Origin: Chenggangzhangella methanolivorans
GTDB lineage: Bacteria > Pseudomonadota > Alphaproteobacteria > Rhizobiales > Methylopilaceae
Reading direction: 5' to 3'
Length of the DNA stretch: 64,000 nt
Assembly: GCF_019797865.1 (NCBI RefSeq)
Contig: NZ_CP081869.1
Coordinates: 1,922,001 to 1,986,000, forward strand
The notes under the pieces were generated by a model, which saw nothing but the letters and a program-made list of their open reading frames with translations, made no database searches and was not told where the DNA came from. A program made the translations under genes and the position numbers. Shown here piece by piece: positions 1 through 9,098 of this stretch; the stretch's first letter is position 1; each line of letters starts with the position of its first letter.

Positions 1-580
1 AGAACCGACGCCAATGCGAATGATCGGCCAATGCCCTCGGTTCTGGATCCCGGCTCTTCGGCCGGGATGACGGGCGGTGGGTCCGGCGCTTCAGGGCGAG
101 CGGGCTGAGACGACTGACAGTACGCGCGGGACACGCAAACCGTCATCCCGGGCCTGACCCGGGATCCAGAACCGACGCCGCCGCCAAATTTGGAAAGGCC
201 GTCGGTTCTGGATCCCGGCTCTTCGGCCGGGATGACCGCGGAGGGTCGGGCGCTTCAGACGAGCGGGCCGAAACCACCGACAGTACGCGCGGGACACGCA
301 AACCGTCATCCCGGGCCTGACCCGGGATCCAGAACCGACGCCGATGCGGATGATCGGCCAATGCCCTCGGTTCTGGATCCCGGCTCTTCGGCCGGGATGA
401 CGGCGGAGGGTCGGGCGCTTCAGGACGAGCGGGCCGAGACGACTGACAGTACGCACGGGACACGCAAACCGTCATCCCGGGCTTGACCCGGGATCCAGAA
501 CCGACGCTGTCGCAAAATTTGGAAAGGCCCTCGGTTCTGGATCCCGGCTCTTCGGCCGGGATGACGGGATGTGGGTCCGG
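1..580. repeat. Tandem array of nested palindromic elements
   Basis: About three and a half tandem copies of a unit of roughly 163-166 bp; the landmark acgcaaaccgtcatcccggg starts at 133, 296 and 462. Each unit contains an inverted repeat: a left arm beginning gtcatcccgggcctgacccg and a right arm ending in ggctcttcggccgggatgac, flanking a short variable core. Two core types alternate, one with caaatttggaaagg and one with gcgaatgatcggccaatg. The leftmost copy is cut by the window edge. No credible gene lies here; the open frames are repeat translations. Related single units lie at 18524-18574 and 38909-39009. Confidence 0.85.
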
Positions 581-608
581 CCGCATCCCGGAGGACGGGC
601 CGTCCCTC

Positions 609-3600
609 TTACTCCGCCGCCCTCAGCCTCTGCGGCGGAGCCGGCAGCGGGAGCGGCGGCTCCTCGGGCTCGTCGGTCTCGCCGACGAAGCGTCCGAACA
701 TCCAGCTGAAGATCTTCCGCACGTCGTCGAGGATCGTGTAGGCGGCCGGCACGAAGACGAGGCTCAGCACCGTCGAGGCGATCAGGCCGCCGATCACCGC
801 GATCGCCATCGGCGCGCGGAACGATCCGCCCTCGCCGAGCGCGAGCGCGGAGGGCACCATGCCGGCGGTCATGGCGACCGTCGTCATCACGATCGGCTGA
901 GCGCGCTTGCGGCCGGCCTCGATCAGCGCGGTCGTGCGCTCGACGCCGCGCGCCACCTCCTCGATGGCGAAATCGACGAGCAGGATCGCGTTCTTGGTCA
1001 CGATGCCCATCAGCATCAGGAAGCCGATGACCACCGGCATCGAGACGCTTTCATTGGCGAACCACAGCGCCACCAGCGCGCCGCCGATCGACAGCGGCAG
1101 CGAGAGCAGGATCGTCACCGGCTGCGCGACGTCGGCGAACAGCAGCACCAGCACGGCGAAGACCAGCAGCACGCCGGCCGCCATGGCGATGGCGAAGCCC
1201 TGGAACACCTCGCGCATGATCTCGACGTCGCCGAACTCCTTCAGCGTCACGCCCGCCGGCAGGTTCTTGGCCTCCGGCAGCGCCTTCACGGCGTCGAGCG
1301 CCTCGCCGAGCGGCACGCCGGGCGCAAGGTCGCCCTCGATCGCGACGCGGCGGTCGCGGTCGTAGCGGTCGAGCGCGGTCGGGCCCTGCCCGAAGCGCAC
1401 GTCCGCCACGGCGGTCAGCGGCACGCTCTCGCCCGCCCCGCGGCGCACCCGCAGGTTCTCGAAGGTGGCGAGGTCGGCGCGCGCCGTCTGGTCGAGCTGC
1501 ACGCGGATGTCGACCTGCCGGTCGCCGGCCGAGAACTTGGCGAGGTTCTGGGTCACGTCGCCGATGGTGGCGATGCGCACCGTCTCGGCGATGTCGAACA
1601 CCGACACGCCGAGCTCTGCCGCCTCGTCGAGCTTCGGCTCGATGCGGATCTCGGGCCGGTCGATCGCCGCGGTCGAGATCACGTTGAGGAGGCCCGGCAC
1701 CTTCTGGCGCACCGCCTGTTCGATCGCGACCGCGGCCTTCTCCACCGCCTCGCCGTCCTGGCCGGAGACGATCATCGCGAATTCGCGCTGGCCGCCCTCG
1801 TTGCCGAAATTGGTGCGCAGGTCCGGGATGCTCGCCAGCTGGCGCCGCATCTCGGCCTCGAACTGCTTCTGGGTGAGGTTTCGCTCGCGCTTGGGCTTGA
1901 GGTTCACGATGACGACGCCCTTGCGCACCTCGCCCGTGGTCGACTGGCCGCCGTTCATGTCCGAGCCCGCGGTGGCGTAGACAGACAGGACCTCGGGCCG
2001 GCTCTTGAGCATCGCCGTGATGCGGTTCGCGACGCCGTCCGACTGCTCGAGCCTGGCGCCGGGCGGAAGCTCGAACTTCAGAATCGAACGCGAGGTGTCG
2101 TTCTCGGGCAGGAAGCCGGACGGCAGATAGCCCGCCATCACGATCGAGCCGGCGAAGATCGCGAAGCCCGCGAGGACGGTGACGAAGCGCCAGCGCACGC
2201 ACCAGCGCAGCATCGCGGTGTAGCCGCGCATCACCCAGCCGTCACGCTCCTCATGCGCGCCGTGGTCGCGCAGGAAATAGGCGGCCAGCAAAGGCGTGAT
2301 GAGGCGCGCCACCAACAGCGAGAACGCCACCGCCACCGCCACCGTGATGCCGAACTGCTTGAAATACTGACCCGCGATGCCGCCCATGAAGGACACCGGC
2401 ATGAACACCGCGACGATGGTGGCGGTGGTGGCCACCACCGCGAGCCCGATCTCGTCCGCAGCCTCGATCGCCGCGCGATAGGGCGACTTCCCCATCCGCA
2501 TGTGGCGAACGATGTTTTCGATCTCGACGATGGCGTCGTCGACCAGAATGCCGGTCACGAGCGTGATGGCGAGCAGGCTGACCGCGTTCAGCGAGAAGCC
2601 GAGCGCGCTCATGACCCAGAAGGTCGGCAGGATCGAGAGCGGAATGGCGAGCGCCGTGATCAGCGTCGCGCGCCAGTCCCGCAGAAACAGGAACACGACC
2701 ACGACCGCGAGCGCCGCGCCCTCGAGCAGCGTGTGCATGGCCGAGCGGTAGTCGCCCTCGGTGTAGCGGACCGTGGTGTCGATGCGCGAGATCTGGACGT
2801 CGGGGCGGGCCTGCTGGAGTTCGGCGAGCTTCTCCTCGACCGCCGCCGCGACGACGACGTCGGAAAATCCCTTGGCGCGATAGACCCCGAAGGCGACGAT
2901 CGGCTTGCCGTCGAGCCGGGCGGAGATGCGCGGCTCGGCCGAACCGTCGCGCACCGAGCCGAGCTCGGAGAGCGGCGCCTGGCGCCCGCCCGGCAGCACA
3001 ATGCGGGTTTGGGCGAGCTTCTCGACGCTGAGCGCGCCCGCAAGCGTGCGGACCGACTGCTCCTGCGTGCCGACCTCGCCTCGCCCGCCCGCGAGATCGA
3101 CGTTGGTGGCGCGGAGCTGCGCGTTGACCTCCGCGGCCGTGATCCCGAGCGCCTGCAGGCGCGCCGGATCGAGCGAGACGCGCACCTCGCGGTCGACGCC
3201 GCCCTCGCGCTTCACCTGCGCGACGCCGCGCACCGACTGCAGCTGGCGGATCACCCGGTCGTCGATGAACCAGGAGAGCTCCTCGGGCGTCATCGCGGGC
3301 GCAGACGCCGCATAGGTCGAGATCGGCATTCCCTCGATGTCGATGCGCTGGATCAGCGGCTCCTCGATCGACTGCGGCAGCTCGGTGCGGATCTTGGTGA
3401 CGGCGTCGCGCACGTCGTTGACCGCTCGGTCGACCGAGGTCTCGAGCTGGAACTCGATCACCGTGACCGAGACTCCGTCATTGACCGTCGAGGTGATGTG
3501 CTTGACGCCCGAGAGCCCCGCCACCGAGGTCTCGACGCGCTTGGTCACCTGAAGCTCGAGTTCGCTCGGCGCCGCGCCGTCCTGCATGATCGTGACGGAG

Positions 3601-3740
3601 ACGAGCGGCAGGTCGATGTTGGGCATGCGGGTGACGGGCAGCGTCATGAACGACGCCGCGCCGATCGCGACCAGCACCACGAACAGCACGAGCGAGGGGA
3701 TGGGCTTTCGGATCGCCCAGGCGGAGACGTTGAGCGCCAT
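609..3740 (-). CDS. RND-family multidrug efflux permease
   Basis: Inner-membrane proton/drug antiporter of the HAE1/AcrB type, 1043 residues, the usual size for the family. Residues 10-30 form the first membrane helix (PIPSLVLFVVLVAIG), followed by a large periplasmic porter domain. The central helices carry the paired aspartates of the proton relay (GILVDDAIVEIENI, about residue 400), and a second porter/membrane repeat follows, ending in a charged proline-rich tail. I place the start at 3740 (MALNVSAWAIRKPIP) because the frame upstream is the shadow of the adaptor gene. The start codon shares one base with the adaptor stop (TGATG), indicating translational coupling. It is the last gene of a three-gene operon. 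The substrate cannot be told from sequence. Confidence 0.95.
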   Translation of the reverse strand: MALNVSAWAIRKPIPSLVLFVVLVAIGAASFMTLPVTRMPNIDLPLVSVTIMQDGAAPSELELQVTKRVETSVAGLSGVKHITSTVNDGVSVTVIEFQLETSVDRAVNDVRDAVTKIRTELPQSIEEPLIQRIDIEGMPISTYAASAPAMTPEELSWFIDDRVIRQLQSVRGVAQVKREGGVDREVRVSLDPARLQALGITAAEVNAQLRATNVDLAGGRGEVGTQEQSVRTLAGALSVEKLAQTRIVLPGGRQAPLSELGSVRDGSAEPRISARLDGKPIVAFGVYRAKGFSDVVVAAAVEEKLAELQQARPDVQISRIDTTVRYTEGDYRSAMHTLLEGAALAVVVVFLFLRDWRATLITALAIPLSILPTFWVMSALGFSLNAVSLLAITLVTGILVDDAIVEIENIVRHMRMGKSPYRAAIEAADEIGLAVVATTATIVAVFMPVSFMGGIAGQYFKQFGITVAVAVAFSLLVARLITPLLAAYFLRDHGAHEERDGWVMRGYTAMLRWCVRWRFVTVLAGFAIFAGSIVMAGYLPSGFLPENDTSRSILKFELPPGARLEQSDGVANRITAMLKSRPEVLSVYATAGSDMNGGQSTTGEVRKGVVIVNLKPKRERNLTQKQFEAEMRRQLASIPDLRTNFGNEGGQREFAMIVSGQDGEAVEKAAVAIEQAVRQKVPGLLNVISTAAIDRPEIRIEPKLDEAAELGVSVFDIAETVRIATIGDVTQNLAKFSAGDRQVDIRVQLDQTARADLATFENLRVRRGAGESVPLTAVADVRFGQGPTALDRYDRDRRVAIEGDLAPGVPLGEALDAVKALPEAKNLPAGVTLKEFGDVEIMREVFQGFAIAMAAGVLLVFAVLVLLFADVAQPVTILLSLPLSIGGALVALWFANESVSMPVVIGFLMLMGIVTKNAILLVDFAIEEVARGVERTTALIEAGRKRAQPIVMTTVAMTAGMVPSALALGEGGSFRAPMAIAVIGGLIASTVLSLVFVPAAYTILDDVRKIFSWMFGRFVGETDEPEEPPLPLPAPPQRLRAAE

Positions 3741-5008
3741 CAGCCGGCCCCCTGCCCCGTGGACGCGACGGGCTTGCCGGCCTCCACCGGCGTGATGCGG
3801 TCGCCGTCGCGCAGGAACCCGCCGGCGCGCTCGACCACCCGCTCGCCCTCGGAGAGGCCCTCGAGGATCTCGACGCCGGTCGTGTCGGAGAGGCCGAGCT
3901 TCACGAAGCGGTCGCGCACCACGCCGTCCTTGACGACCTGCAGCCGGACGCCCTCGGCGCCGAACAGCAGCGCCGACTGCGGCGCCACCACGCCGACGCG
4001 CCGCGCCGTCTCGATGCGGCCGCGCGCGAAGAGGCCGGGGCGCAGCCCCTTGTCGGCCGGAAGCGAGACCCGGACCTTGCCGAGCCGGCTCGCGCGGTCG
4101 ACCGTCGGCTCGACGAGGCGAACGACGCCATCGACCGGCTCGGGGATCCCCGCCACCTCGACCCGCGCCTTCTGGCCGGGCTCGACCGAGTGCAGACGGG
4201 TTTCGGTGGCCTCGGCCTCGAGCTCGATCGCGCCGTCGCGCACCAGCTTGAACAGCGGCGCGTTGGCCATGCCGACCATCTGGCCGACCTGCGCGGCGCG
4301 GCTCGCCACCACGCCCGCGGCCGGCGCCTTCACCTCGGTGCGCGCGAGCCGCAGCGCGATCTCGCGCCCCTGCGCCTCGGCGAGCGCCTTGTCGGAAGCC
4401 GCGGCGCGGAGGTTCTGCTTCTGCGCCTCGACGCGCGCCGCCGCGATCCGGCTCGCGGCCTGGCGGGAGACCAGGAGCTCCTCGGTGGCGTTGCCGGTCT
4501 TCTTCAGCGTCTCGGCGCGCCTGAGCGCCGCGTCCGCCTCCACCACCGCCGCCTCGGCCTCCGCGATCGCCGCCTCGCCCTGCGCCATCGCGGCCTCGGC
4601 GCGGGCGACGTTGGAGCGGTTCTGGAGCGCCTGAGTCTCCAGCATGTCGCGGTCGAGCCGGGCGAGCACCTGGCCCTGGGTCACGCGATCGCCGACCTCG
4701 ACCAGCCATTCCTCGAGCCTCACCCCGTCGATCTGCGGACCGACCAGGATCTCGTCGCGCGCCACCAGCGTGCCGGTGGTGACGAGCGTTTGGGCGATCT
4801 CGCGCCGCTCGGCGGTCGCGACCGTGATCGAAGGCGGCTTCGGGGGCTCGGCCGTCACCGCGGCCTCGGCGCTGCCCGTCTTGAGGTCGCCGACCAGAGC
4901 GCCGAGCTCGTTCTGGAACGCGTAAGCCGCGCCGCCGAGCGCCGCGACGGCGACCACCGCGAGCGGCCAGCGACGCTTGCGGGCCTTGAGCTTCAGAGGC
5001 TCGCTCAT
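3740..5008 (-). CDS. RND efflux periplasmic adaptor subunit (membrane fusion protein)
   Basis: 422-residue HlyD/AcrA-type adaptor that bridges the RND permease to an outer-membrane channel. Residues 12-32 form an N-terminal membrane anchor after a basic start (KLKARKRRWPLAVVAVAAL). The first lipoyl half-motif lies around residue 90-115 (VEVGDRVTQGQVLARLDRD). A long alanine/glutamate-rich alpha-hairpin follows (about 120-210), then the second lipoyl half (VKAPAAGVVASRAAQVGQMV) and beta-barrel and membrane-proximal domains. Its start overlaps the TetR stop by four bases (ATGA) and its stop overlaps the permease start. No outer-membrane factor gene is adjacent, so the pump probably borrows a TolC-type channel from elsewhere. 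Confidence 0.95.
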   Translation of the reverse strand: MSEPLKLKARKRRWPLAVVAVAALGGAAYAFQNELGALVGDLKTGSAEAAVTAEPPKPPSITVATAERREIAQTLVTTGTLVARDEILVGPQIDGVRLEEWLVEVGDRVTQGQVLARLDRDMLETQALQNRSNVARAEAAMAQGEAAIAEAEAAVVEADAALRRAETLKKTGNATEELLVSRQAASRIAAARVEAQKQNLRAAASDKALAEAQGREIALRLARTEVKAPAAGVVASRAAQVGQMVGMANAPLFKLVRDGAIELEAEATETRLHSVEPGQKARVEVAGIPEPVDGVVRLVEPTVDRASRLGKVRVSLPADKGLRPGLFARGRIETARRVGVVAPQSALLFGAEGVRLQVVKDGVVRDRFVKLGLSDTTGVEILEGLSEGERVVERAGGFLRDGDRITPVEAGKPVASTGQGAG

Positions 5009-5646
5009 CGCGCGGCCTCCGCGGCCGGAGCAGGCTCGGGCGCAAGGAAGCGCCGCACCGAGCGCTCATACATCGGCATCAGCCCTTCGAGCTCGGCCGC
5101 GGGCTCCAGCAGCAGACGCGTCAGCACGCCGTCGGTCAGCGCCATGAGGAAACGCGTCGCCTCGCGGGCGTCGAGCGTCGGATCGATCTGGCCCATCGCC
5201 ATGCCGCGCTGGACGGCGCGCGCGACGATGTCGCCCACCTCCTCGTCGCAACGCATGACGATGCCCCGCACCGCCTCGTTGCGCGCGGCCTCGGCCGAGA
5301 GTTCGAGGAACATCGGCAGGCTCTCGGGCCTGAGATTGCCCACGAGGAACGCGCGCGCAGAGGCGATCAGCGCGTCCACGACGTTCTCGGCGTGGAGCAG
5401 CGGCTCAAGCTGGGCGGGAATGTCGGCGCGGTCGCGTTCGACGATCGCCTCGATGATGGCTTCCTTGGAGGGAAAGTATCGGTAGAGCGCCCCCGGGCTC
5501 ATGCCGGCTTCGGCGCAGACCGCCTGCATGCCGGTGGCGTGGAAGCCTCCGCGGGCGAAGCACCGGATCGCCGCGTCGAGGATGCGGCGGCGCTGCTCCT
5601 CGGCGCGGTTCGCGCGCGGATCGCGGATCGGCGACAGCTCGTTCAT
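5005..5646 (-). CDS. TetR-family transcriptional regulator
   Basis: 213-residue repressor at the head of the efflux operon. The helix-turn-helix is at residues 15-60: RRRILDAAIRCFARGGFHAT leads into MSPGALYRYFPSKEAIIEAI, the typical TetR recognition-helix signature. The remaining residues form a helical ligand-binding and dimerisation domain. An in-frame ATG at 5697 exists, but I prefer 5646 because GGGGAG lies five bases upstream and because the upstream region holds a near-perfect palindrome that looks like the operator. Overlap with the adaptor means regulator and pump are on one transcript, so autoregulation with derepression by a pump substrate is the likely scheme (inference). Confidence 0.93.
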   Translation of the reverse strand: MNELSPIRDPRANRAEEQRRRILDAAIRCFARGGFHATGMQAVCAEAGMSPGALYRYFPSKEAIIEAIVERDRADIPAQLEPLLHAENVVDALIASARAFLVGNLRPESLPMFLELSAEAARNEAVRGIVMRCDEEVGDIVARAVQRGMAMGQIDPTLDAREATRFLMALTDGVLTRLLLEPAAELEGLMPMYERSVRRFLAPEPAPAAEAAR

Positions 5647-5675
5647 GGCGGCTCCCCGGCGGCCCGCCAAAGAAA

Positions 5676-5695
5676 GCGAGCGAACGTTCGTTCGC
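5676..5695. promoter_or_regulatory. Likely TetR operator palindrome
   Basis: The 20-mer gcgagcgaacgttcgttcgc is a palindrome with one mismatched pair around the perfect core cgaacgttcg (5681-5690). It lies 30-50 bases upstream of the tetR start on the side that transcribes the operon, the position expected for an autoregulatory operator. Binding is inferred only. Confidence 0.6.
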
Positions 5696-5993
5696 ATAAT
5701 AGCGGCGTGACCGACGCGCGCAACATTTTCCGCGACGCGCGAACGCCGTGCTGGAGCATCGAGGAGCGAAAAGACGAAACGAGAGGTGCGATGGGCGCCC
5801 GAGACGCAGCGCTCGGGGGCGGAAGCCCTGCGCGAACGCCTGAAATCAGAACGAAACGGGGGCCTTTCGGCGCAAGCTGTGGACGTCAGGACGCGGGTCC
5901 GAAATTCCGCATGTCGCTTGGCTTGCGCCGCCCGGGGGCTTGTGGCAGTTTCCGCGCGCTTTCGGGGCCGCGCTTGCCCGCCCCGCCTGCTTC

Positions 5994-6068
<75 letters not shown>

Positions 6069-6223
6069 GCCTCACATCAAAAATTTCAGCCGACCGCGTC
6101 CTTCCCTCCCGGGAGAGGCCATAAGCCTTCACGTGATGACCGGGCTTCGGTCGCAGCCTTCACGGACGGCGCAACGATCGACGGCGAAACGAACAGGCGG
6201 CAGCCGAAGCGCCGCGACGTCGC

Positions 6224-6460
6224 TTACGAAAAATAGTCGTCGTCGTCGCGGTCGTTGGTCTCGTCCTCGCGCAGAAGTCCGGTCATGTCGCCCACGACCT
6301 TCGAGACGAGGCGCTCATGGCTGTCCTTCGTGACGTCGGCCAGAACGGCGCCCATCTTCTTCAGTTCGACTCGAATCGCAGACAGGTCCACCCCGGACGC
6401 TCCAGGCAGATTGGCGACCACGCGCTCGAGAAGCTGCACGCGGATGAACAACTCCTGCAT
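6224..6460 (-). CDS. Small hypothetical protein
   Basis: 78-residue acidic, helical protein starting MQELFIRVQLLERVVANLPG and ending in an aspartate-rich tail (NDRDDDDYFS). I do not recognise a family. The composition (amphipathic helices, few aromatics) looks like a small soluble or coiled-coil protein. The frame stays open further upstream, but that part is arginine-rich shadow-like sequence, so I chose the internal ATG; no strong ribosome binding site supports it. It stands alone between tRNA-Thr and the TerC gene. Confidence 0.5.
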   Translation of the reverse strand: MQELFIRVQLLERVVANLPGASGVDLSAIRVELKKMGAVLADVTKDSHERLVSKVVGDMTGLLREDETNDRDDDDYFS

Positions 6461-6602
6461 GCAGACTGGCACTGCGGCTTCGGTCGAAGGGAGACATGGG
6501 CATCGTCGATCTCTCGCTCGGGGAACGGCGCGATTCACTCGTTCCGAGTATAAGGTGGCAGCAAAGCTATCAACGCGAGAGCGCGATTTTTCCAAGAGGC
6601 GT

Positions 6603-6658
6603 AAACAGAGCGACAACCGGCCATTTGCTTGCGCGCCATTCATTGGCGCGCGCTGTTT
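6603..6658. other. Nested inverted repeat in an intergenic gap
   Basis: A perfect 8-bp stem gcgcgcca/tggcgcgc with loop ttcat lies at 6631-6651. It sits inside a wider inverted repeat whose outer arms are aaacag (6603-6608) and its complement near 6652-6657. No T-run follows, so it is not a typical intrinsic terminator. The 6461-6742 gap holds nothing else I can support. Confidence 0.4.
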
Positions 6659-6742
6659 GCTTCGGCGCGGGCCGCGCAGTTGTCGAACGCGCCCCGATGA
6701 CGCTTCGCCCGGCGGGACGTCCGCCAAGGCGACCTCGCGCGA

Positions 6743-8287
6743 TCAATCGGCCGGGCCGAGCTCGAGGCGCTCGATGCGCCGCTCGCGCACGCCTCGCACC
6801 GTGAAACGGCGGCCGTTCCACTCGAACTGCTCGCCGTCATCCGGAATGTGGCCGAGGACGCTGAGCGCGAAGCCCGCGACGGTCTCATGGTCGCCGGCCT
6901 CCCGCATGCCCTCGATCCCGAGCGTCCGCTCGGCGTCGTCGACGCTCATCCGGCCGTCGAGCAGCCAGACGCCGGCCTCGTCGCGGACCGCGTCCGGCTC
7001 GGAGTCGGCCGCGCGCTCGGGAAGCTCGCCCGCGATCGCGGTCAGCACGTCGGTCGGCGTCACGACGCCCTGCAGCACGCCGTGCTCGTCGACGACGATC
7101 GCCATGTGGACGGTCGAGCTCCGGAAGCGTTCCAGGAGCTTCAGGATCGGCATGGTCTCGATCACGTAGAGCGGCTCGCGCGCGACCGAGGCGACGCGGC
7201 CCACCTCGACGCCGATGAGGTCCTTGGCGTGCACGACGCCGACCACGTGCTCGATTTCCCCCCGGCAGGCCGGAAAGCGCGACCGGCCGCTGCTGCGCGC
7301 CGCATGGAGGGAGGCCGACAGGTCGTCCTCGACATTGAGCCAGACGACCTCCCGGCGCGGCGTCATGATCGAGCGCACGGAGCGGTCGCCGAGCGTCAGC
7401 ACGCGCTCGATCATCGAGCTCTCGGCGGGCGAGAACACCGCGCCGCCGCCGGCTTCCGCCAGCGCCGCGACCTCGGCCTGGTCGTCGGCCGTCGGCTCGC
7501 CGCGCCCGCCGCGCAGCAGGCGCAGCACCGCGTCGGCGGTGCGGTCGCGCAGATCCGCGGTGGTGACGCGCTTGCGCACGTTTCGCCGCCCGATCTGGTT
7601 GAAGGCCTCGATCAGGATCGAGAAGCCGATCGCGGCGTAGAGGTAGCCCTTCGGGATGTGGAAGCCGAGGCCCTCGACCACGAGGCTAAATCCGATCATC
7701 AGCAGCAGGCCGAGGCACAGGATCACCACCGTCGGGTGGCGGCCGACGAAGGCCATCAAGGGCTTGGAGGCCAGCATCATCACCGCCATCGCGACGATGA
7801 CGGCGATCACCATGATCGAGAGTTGCTGCACCATGCCGACCGCGGTGATCACGCTGTCGAGCGAGAACACCGCGTCGAGCACGATGATCTGCAGGATCAC
7901 CTGCCAGAACACCGCGTCGGCCGCGCCCTTCTTGTGCGTGTGGTCCGAACCCTCGAGCCGCTCATGCAGCTCCATGGTGCCCTTGAACAGAAGGAACAGG
8001 CCGCCGACGATCAGGATGATGTCGCGCCACGAGATGTCCGTGCCGAAGACGGTGAACAGCGTCTCGGTCAGCGTCACGATCCAGGAGATCGAGGCGAGCA
8101 GGATGAGCCGCATGATCAGCGCGAGCGAGAGGCCGAGCAGGCGGGCCTTGTCGCGCTGGTGCTCGGGCAGCTTGTCGGCCAAGATCGCGATGAAGACGAG
8201 GTTGTCGATGCCGAGCACCACCTCGAGCACGATCAGCGTGGCGAGGCCCGCCCAGGCGGCGGGATCGGCGATCCATTCGAACAGCAT
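6743..8287 (-). CDS. TerC-family membrane protein with CBS and CorC/HlyC domains
   Basis: 514 residues arranged like E. coli YoaE/YegH. Residues 1-235 are a TerC domain with about seven membrane helices and the conserved acidic helices ([19 protein letters not shown] and [15 protein letters not shown]) thought to coordinate metal ions. A linker leads to a CBS pair (about 295-425; [35 protein letters not shown]). The C-terminal CorC/HlyC transporter-associated domain follows (about 440-510). TerC proteins have been linked to metal, especially manganese, homeostasis and to metallation of exported proteins; the CBS pair suggests nucleotide-dependent control. The substrate here is unknown. It is convergent with nothing and is followed upstream by the exoD-like gene on the same strand. 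Confidence 0.93.
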   Translation of the reverse strand: MLFEWIADPAAWAGLATLIVLEVVLGIDNLVFIAILADKLPEHQRDKARLLGLSLALIMRLILLASISWIVTLTETLFTVFGTDISWRDIILIVGGLFLLFKGTMELHERLEGSDHTHKKGAADAVFWQVILQIIVLDAVFSLDSVITAVGMVQQLSIMVIAVIVAMAVMMLASKPLMAFVGRHPTVVILCLGLLLMIGFSLVVEGLGFHIPKGYLYAAIGFSILIEAFNQIGRRNVRKRVTTADLRDRTADAVLRLLRGGRGEPTADDQAEVAALAEAGGGAVFSPAESSMIERVLTLGDRSVRSIMTPRREVVWLNVEDDLSASLHAARSSGRSRFPACRGEIEHVVGVVHAKDLIGVEVGRVASVAREPLYVIETMPILKLLERFRSSTVHMAIVVDEHGVLQGVVTPTDVLTAIAGELPERAADSEPDAVRDEAGVWLLDGRMSVDDAERTLGIEGMREAGDHETVAGFALSVLGHIPDDGEQFEWNGRRFTVRGVRERRIERLELGPAD

Positions 8288-8340
8288 GTCGCGTCGGCGC
8301 GAGCGTCTTCACGCCCTGCGCCTTCCTTTCAGGTCGAGGG

Positions 8341-9003
8341 TCAGACGAAGACGTTGGCGATGAAGTAGAGCGCGGCGGTGATGATGGCGTAGAGCACGCC
8401 CCAGATCACGACGAGCGAGACGATCGTGGTCGCGAGCCCCGCCAGGATCCAGACGCCGTCCTTCTCGACGACGCCGAGCGAGAACAGGCAGATGGCGAGC
8501 GCCGGCAGCATGTTGCCGAGCGGGATCGGCAAAAACAGGATCACGGCGAGCAGGAAGCAGACCAGGCCGACGGCGTATTCGGCAGGCGGCGCGACGAGCC
8601 GCCCGAGCCGCGGGCGCAGCAAGCTTTCAGCCTTGGCGAGCCAGGGCGCTGCCTTGTTCACCACCGCGGCGAAGTCCGAGCGCGCCATCGAGCGGTCGGC
8701 GATCACGGCGGGAAGCCAGGGCTTTAAGCCCAGCGCGAGTTGCGCGGTGAGGAAGATCAAGGGCGCGCCGAGCACCGTGGAGGTGCCGGGCGGCGTCGGC
8801 AGAACGTTCGGCAGCGCGAACACGAACATCAGCGCGCCGACCGCGCGGTCCTGCATCACCGCGAGGAGGTCGGCGACCGAGACGCGCTCGCGGCTCGTGT
8901 CGTTGGCGATGGCGAAGAGGATCTCGGAGAGCTTCGGCCCCCGCGGCTTGCCGTCATGGCTCAGCGCGGAGGCCGCGATACTGGAAGGGTCAGTCGCGGG
9001 CAT
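8341..9003 (-). CDS. exoD: ExoD-family exopolysaccharide synthesis protein
   Basis: 220-residue integral membrane protein of the ExoD family. After a soluble start of about 45 residues come the family patterns ALMFVFALPNVLPTPPGTST and LIFLTAQLALGLKPWLP, then three hydrophobic helices near the C terminus. In Sinorhizobium meliloti exoD is needed for normal exopolysaccharide and alkali tolerance; its biochemical role is unknown. It is 53 bases upstream of the TerC gene on the same strand, so the two may be co-transcribed. No other exopolysaccharide gene is in the window. Confidence 0.88.
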   Translation of the reverse strand: MPATDPSSIAASALSHDGKPRGPKLSEILFAIANDTSRERVSVADLLAVMQDRAVGALMFVFALPNVLPTPPGTSTVLGAPLIFLTAQLALGLKPWLPAVIADRSMARSDFAAVVNKAAPWLAKAESLLRPRLGRLVAPPAEYAVGLVCFLLAVILFLPIPLGNMLPALAICLFSLGVVEKDGVWILAGLATTIVSLVVIWGVLYAIITAALYFIANVFV

Positions 9004-9098
9004 CGGATCCTGTCATTTCGCCGTCAGCGAAACCGACACCTAGCACGGCGGCCTTTCGTGGGCGCCCGGCGCGGGCGCCGGGCGCGATGACAATGTCG

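Noticed and set aside
1..580. CRISPR array.
   Set aside because: Units are about 165 bp palindromes without short regular spacers, and no cas gene is present.
483..4634. A 1383-codon open frame on the plus strand, opposite the efflux genes.
   Set aside because: It is antisense to RND permease and adaptor with clear motifs; composition is Arg/His/Asp-rich as expected of a shadow in GC-rich DNA.
609..5069. A single 1486-codon fusion of adaptor shadow and permease.
   Set aside because: The first part is arginine/glycine-rich and out of frame with the real adaptor; the permease start at 3740 explains the rest.
6848..8368. A long plus-strand frame opposite the TerC gene.
   Set aside because: His/Asp/Arg-rich antisense shadow without domains.
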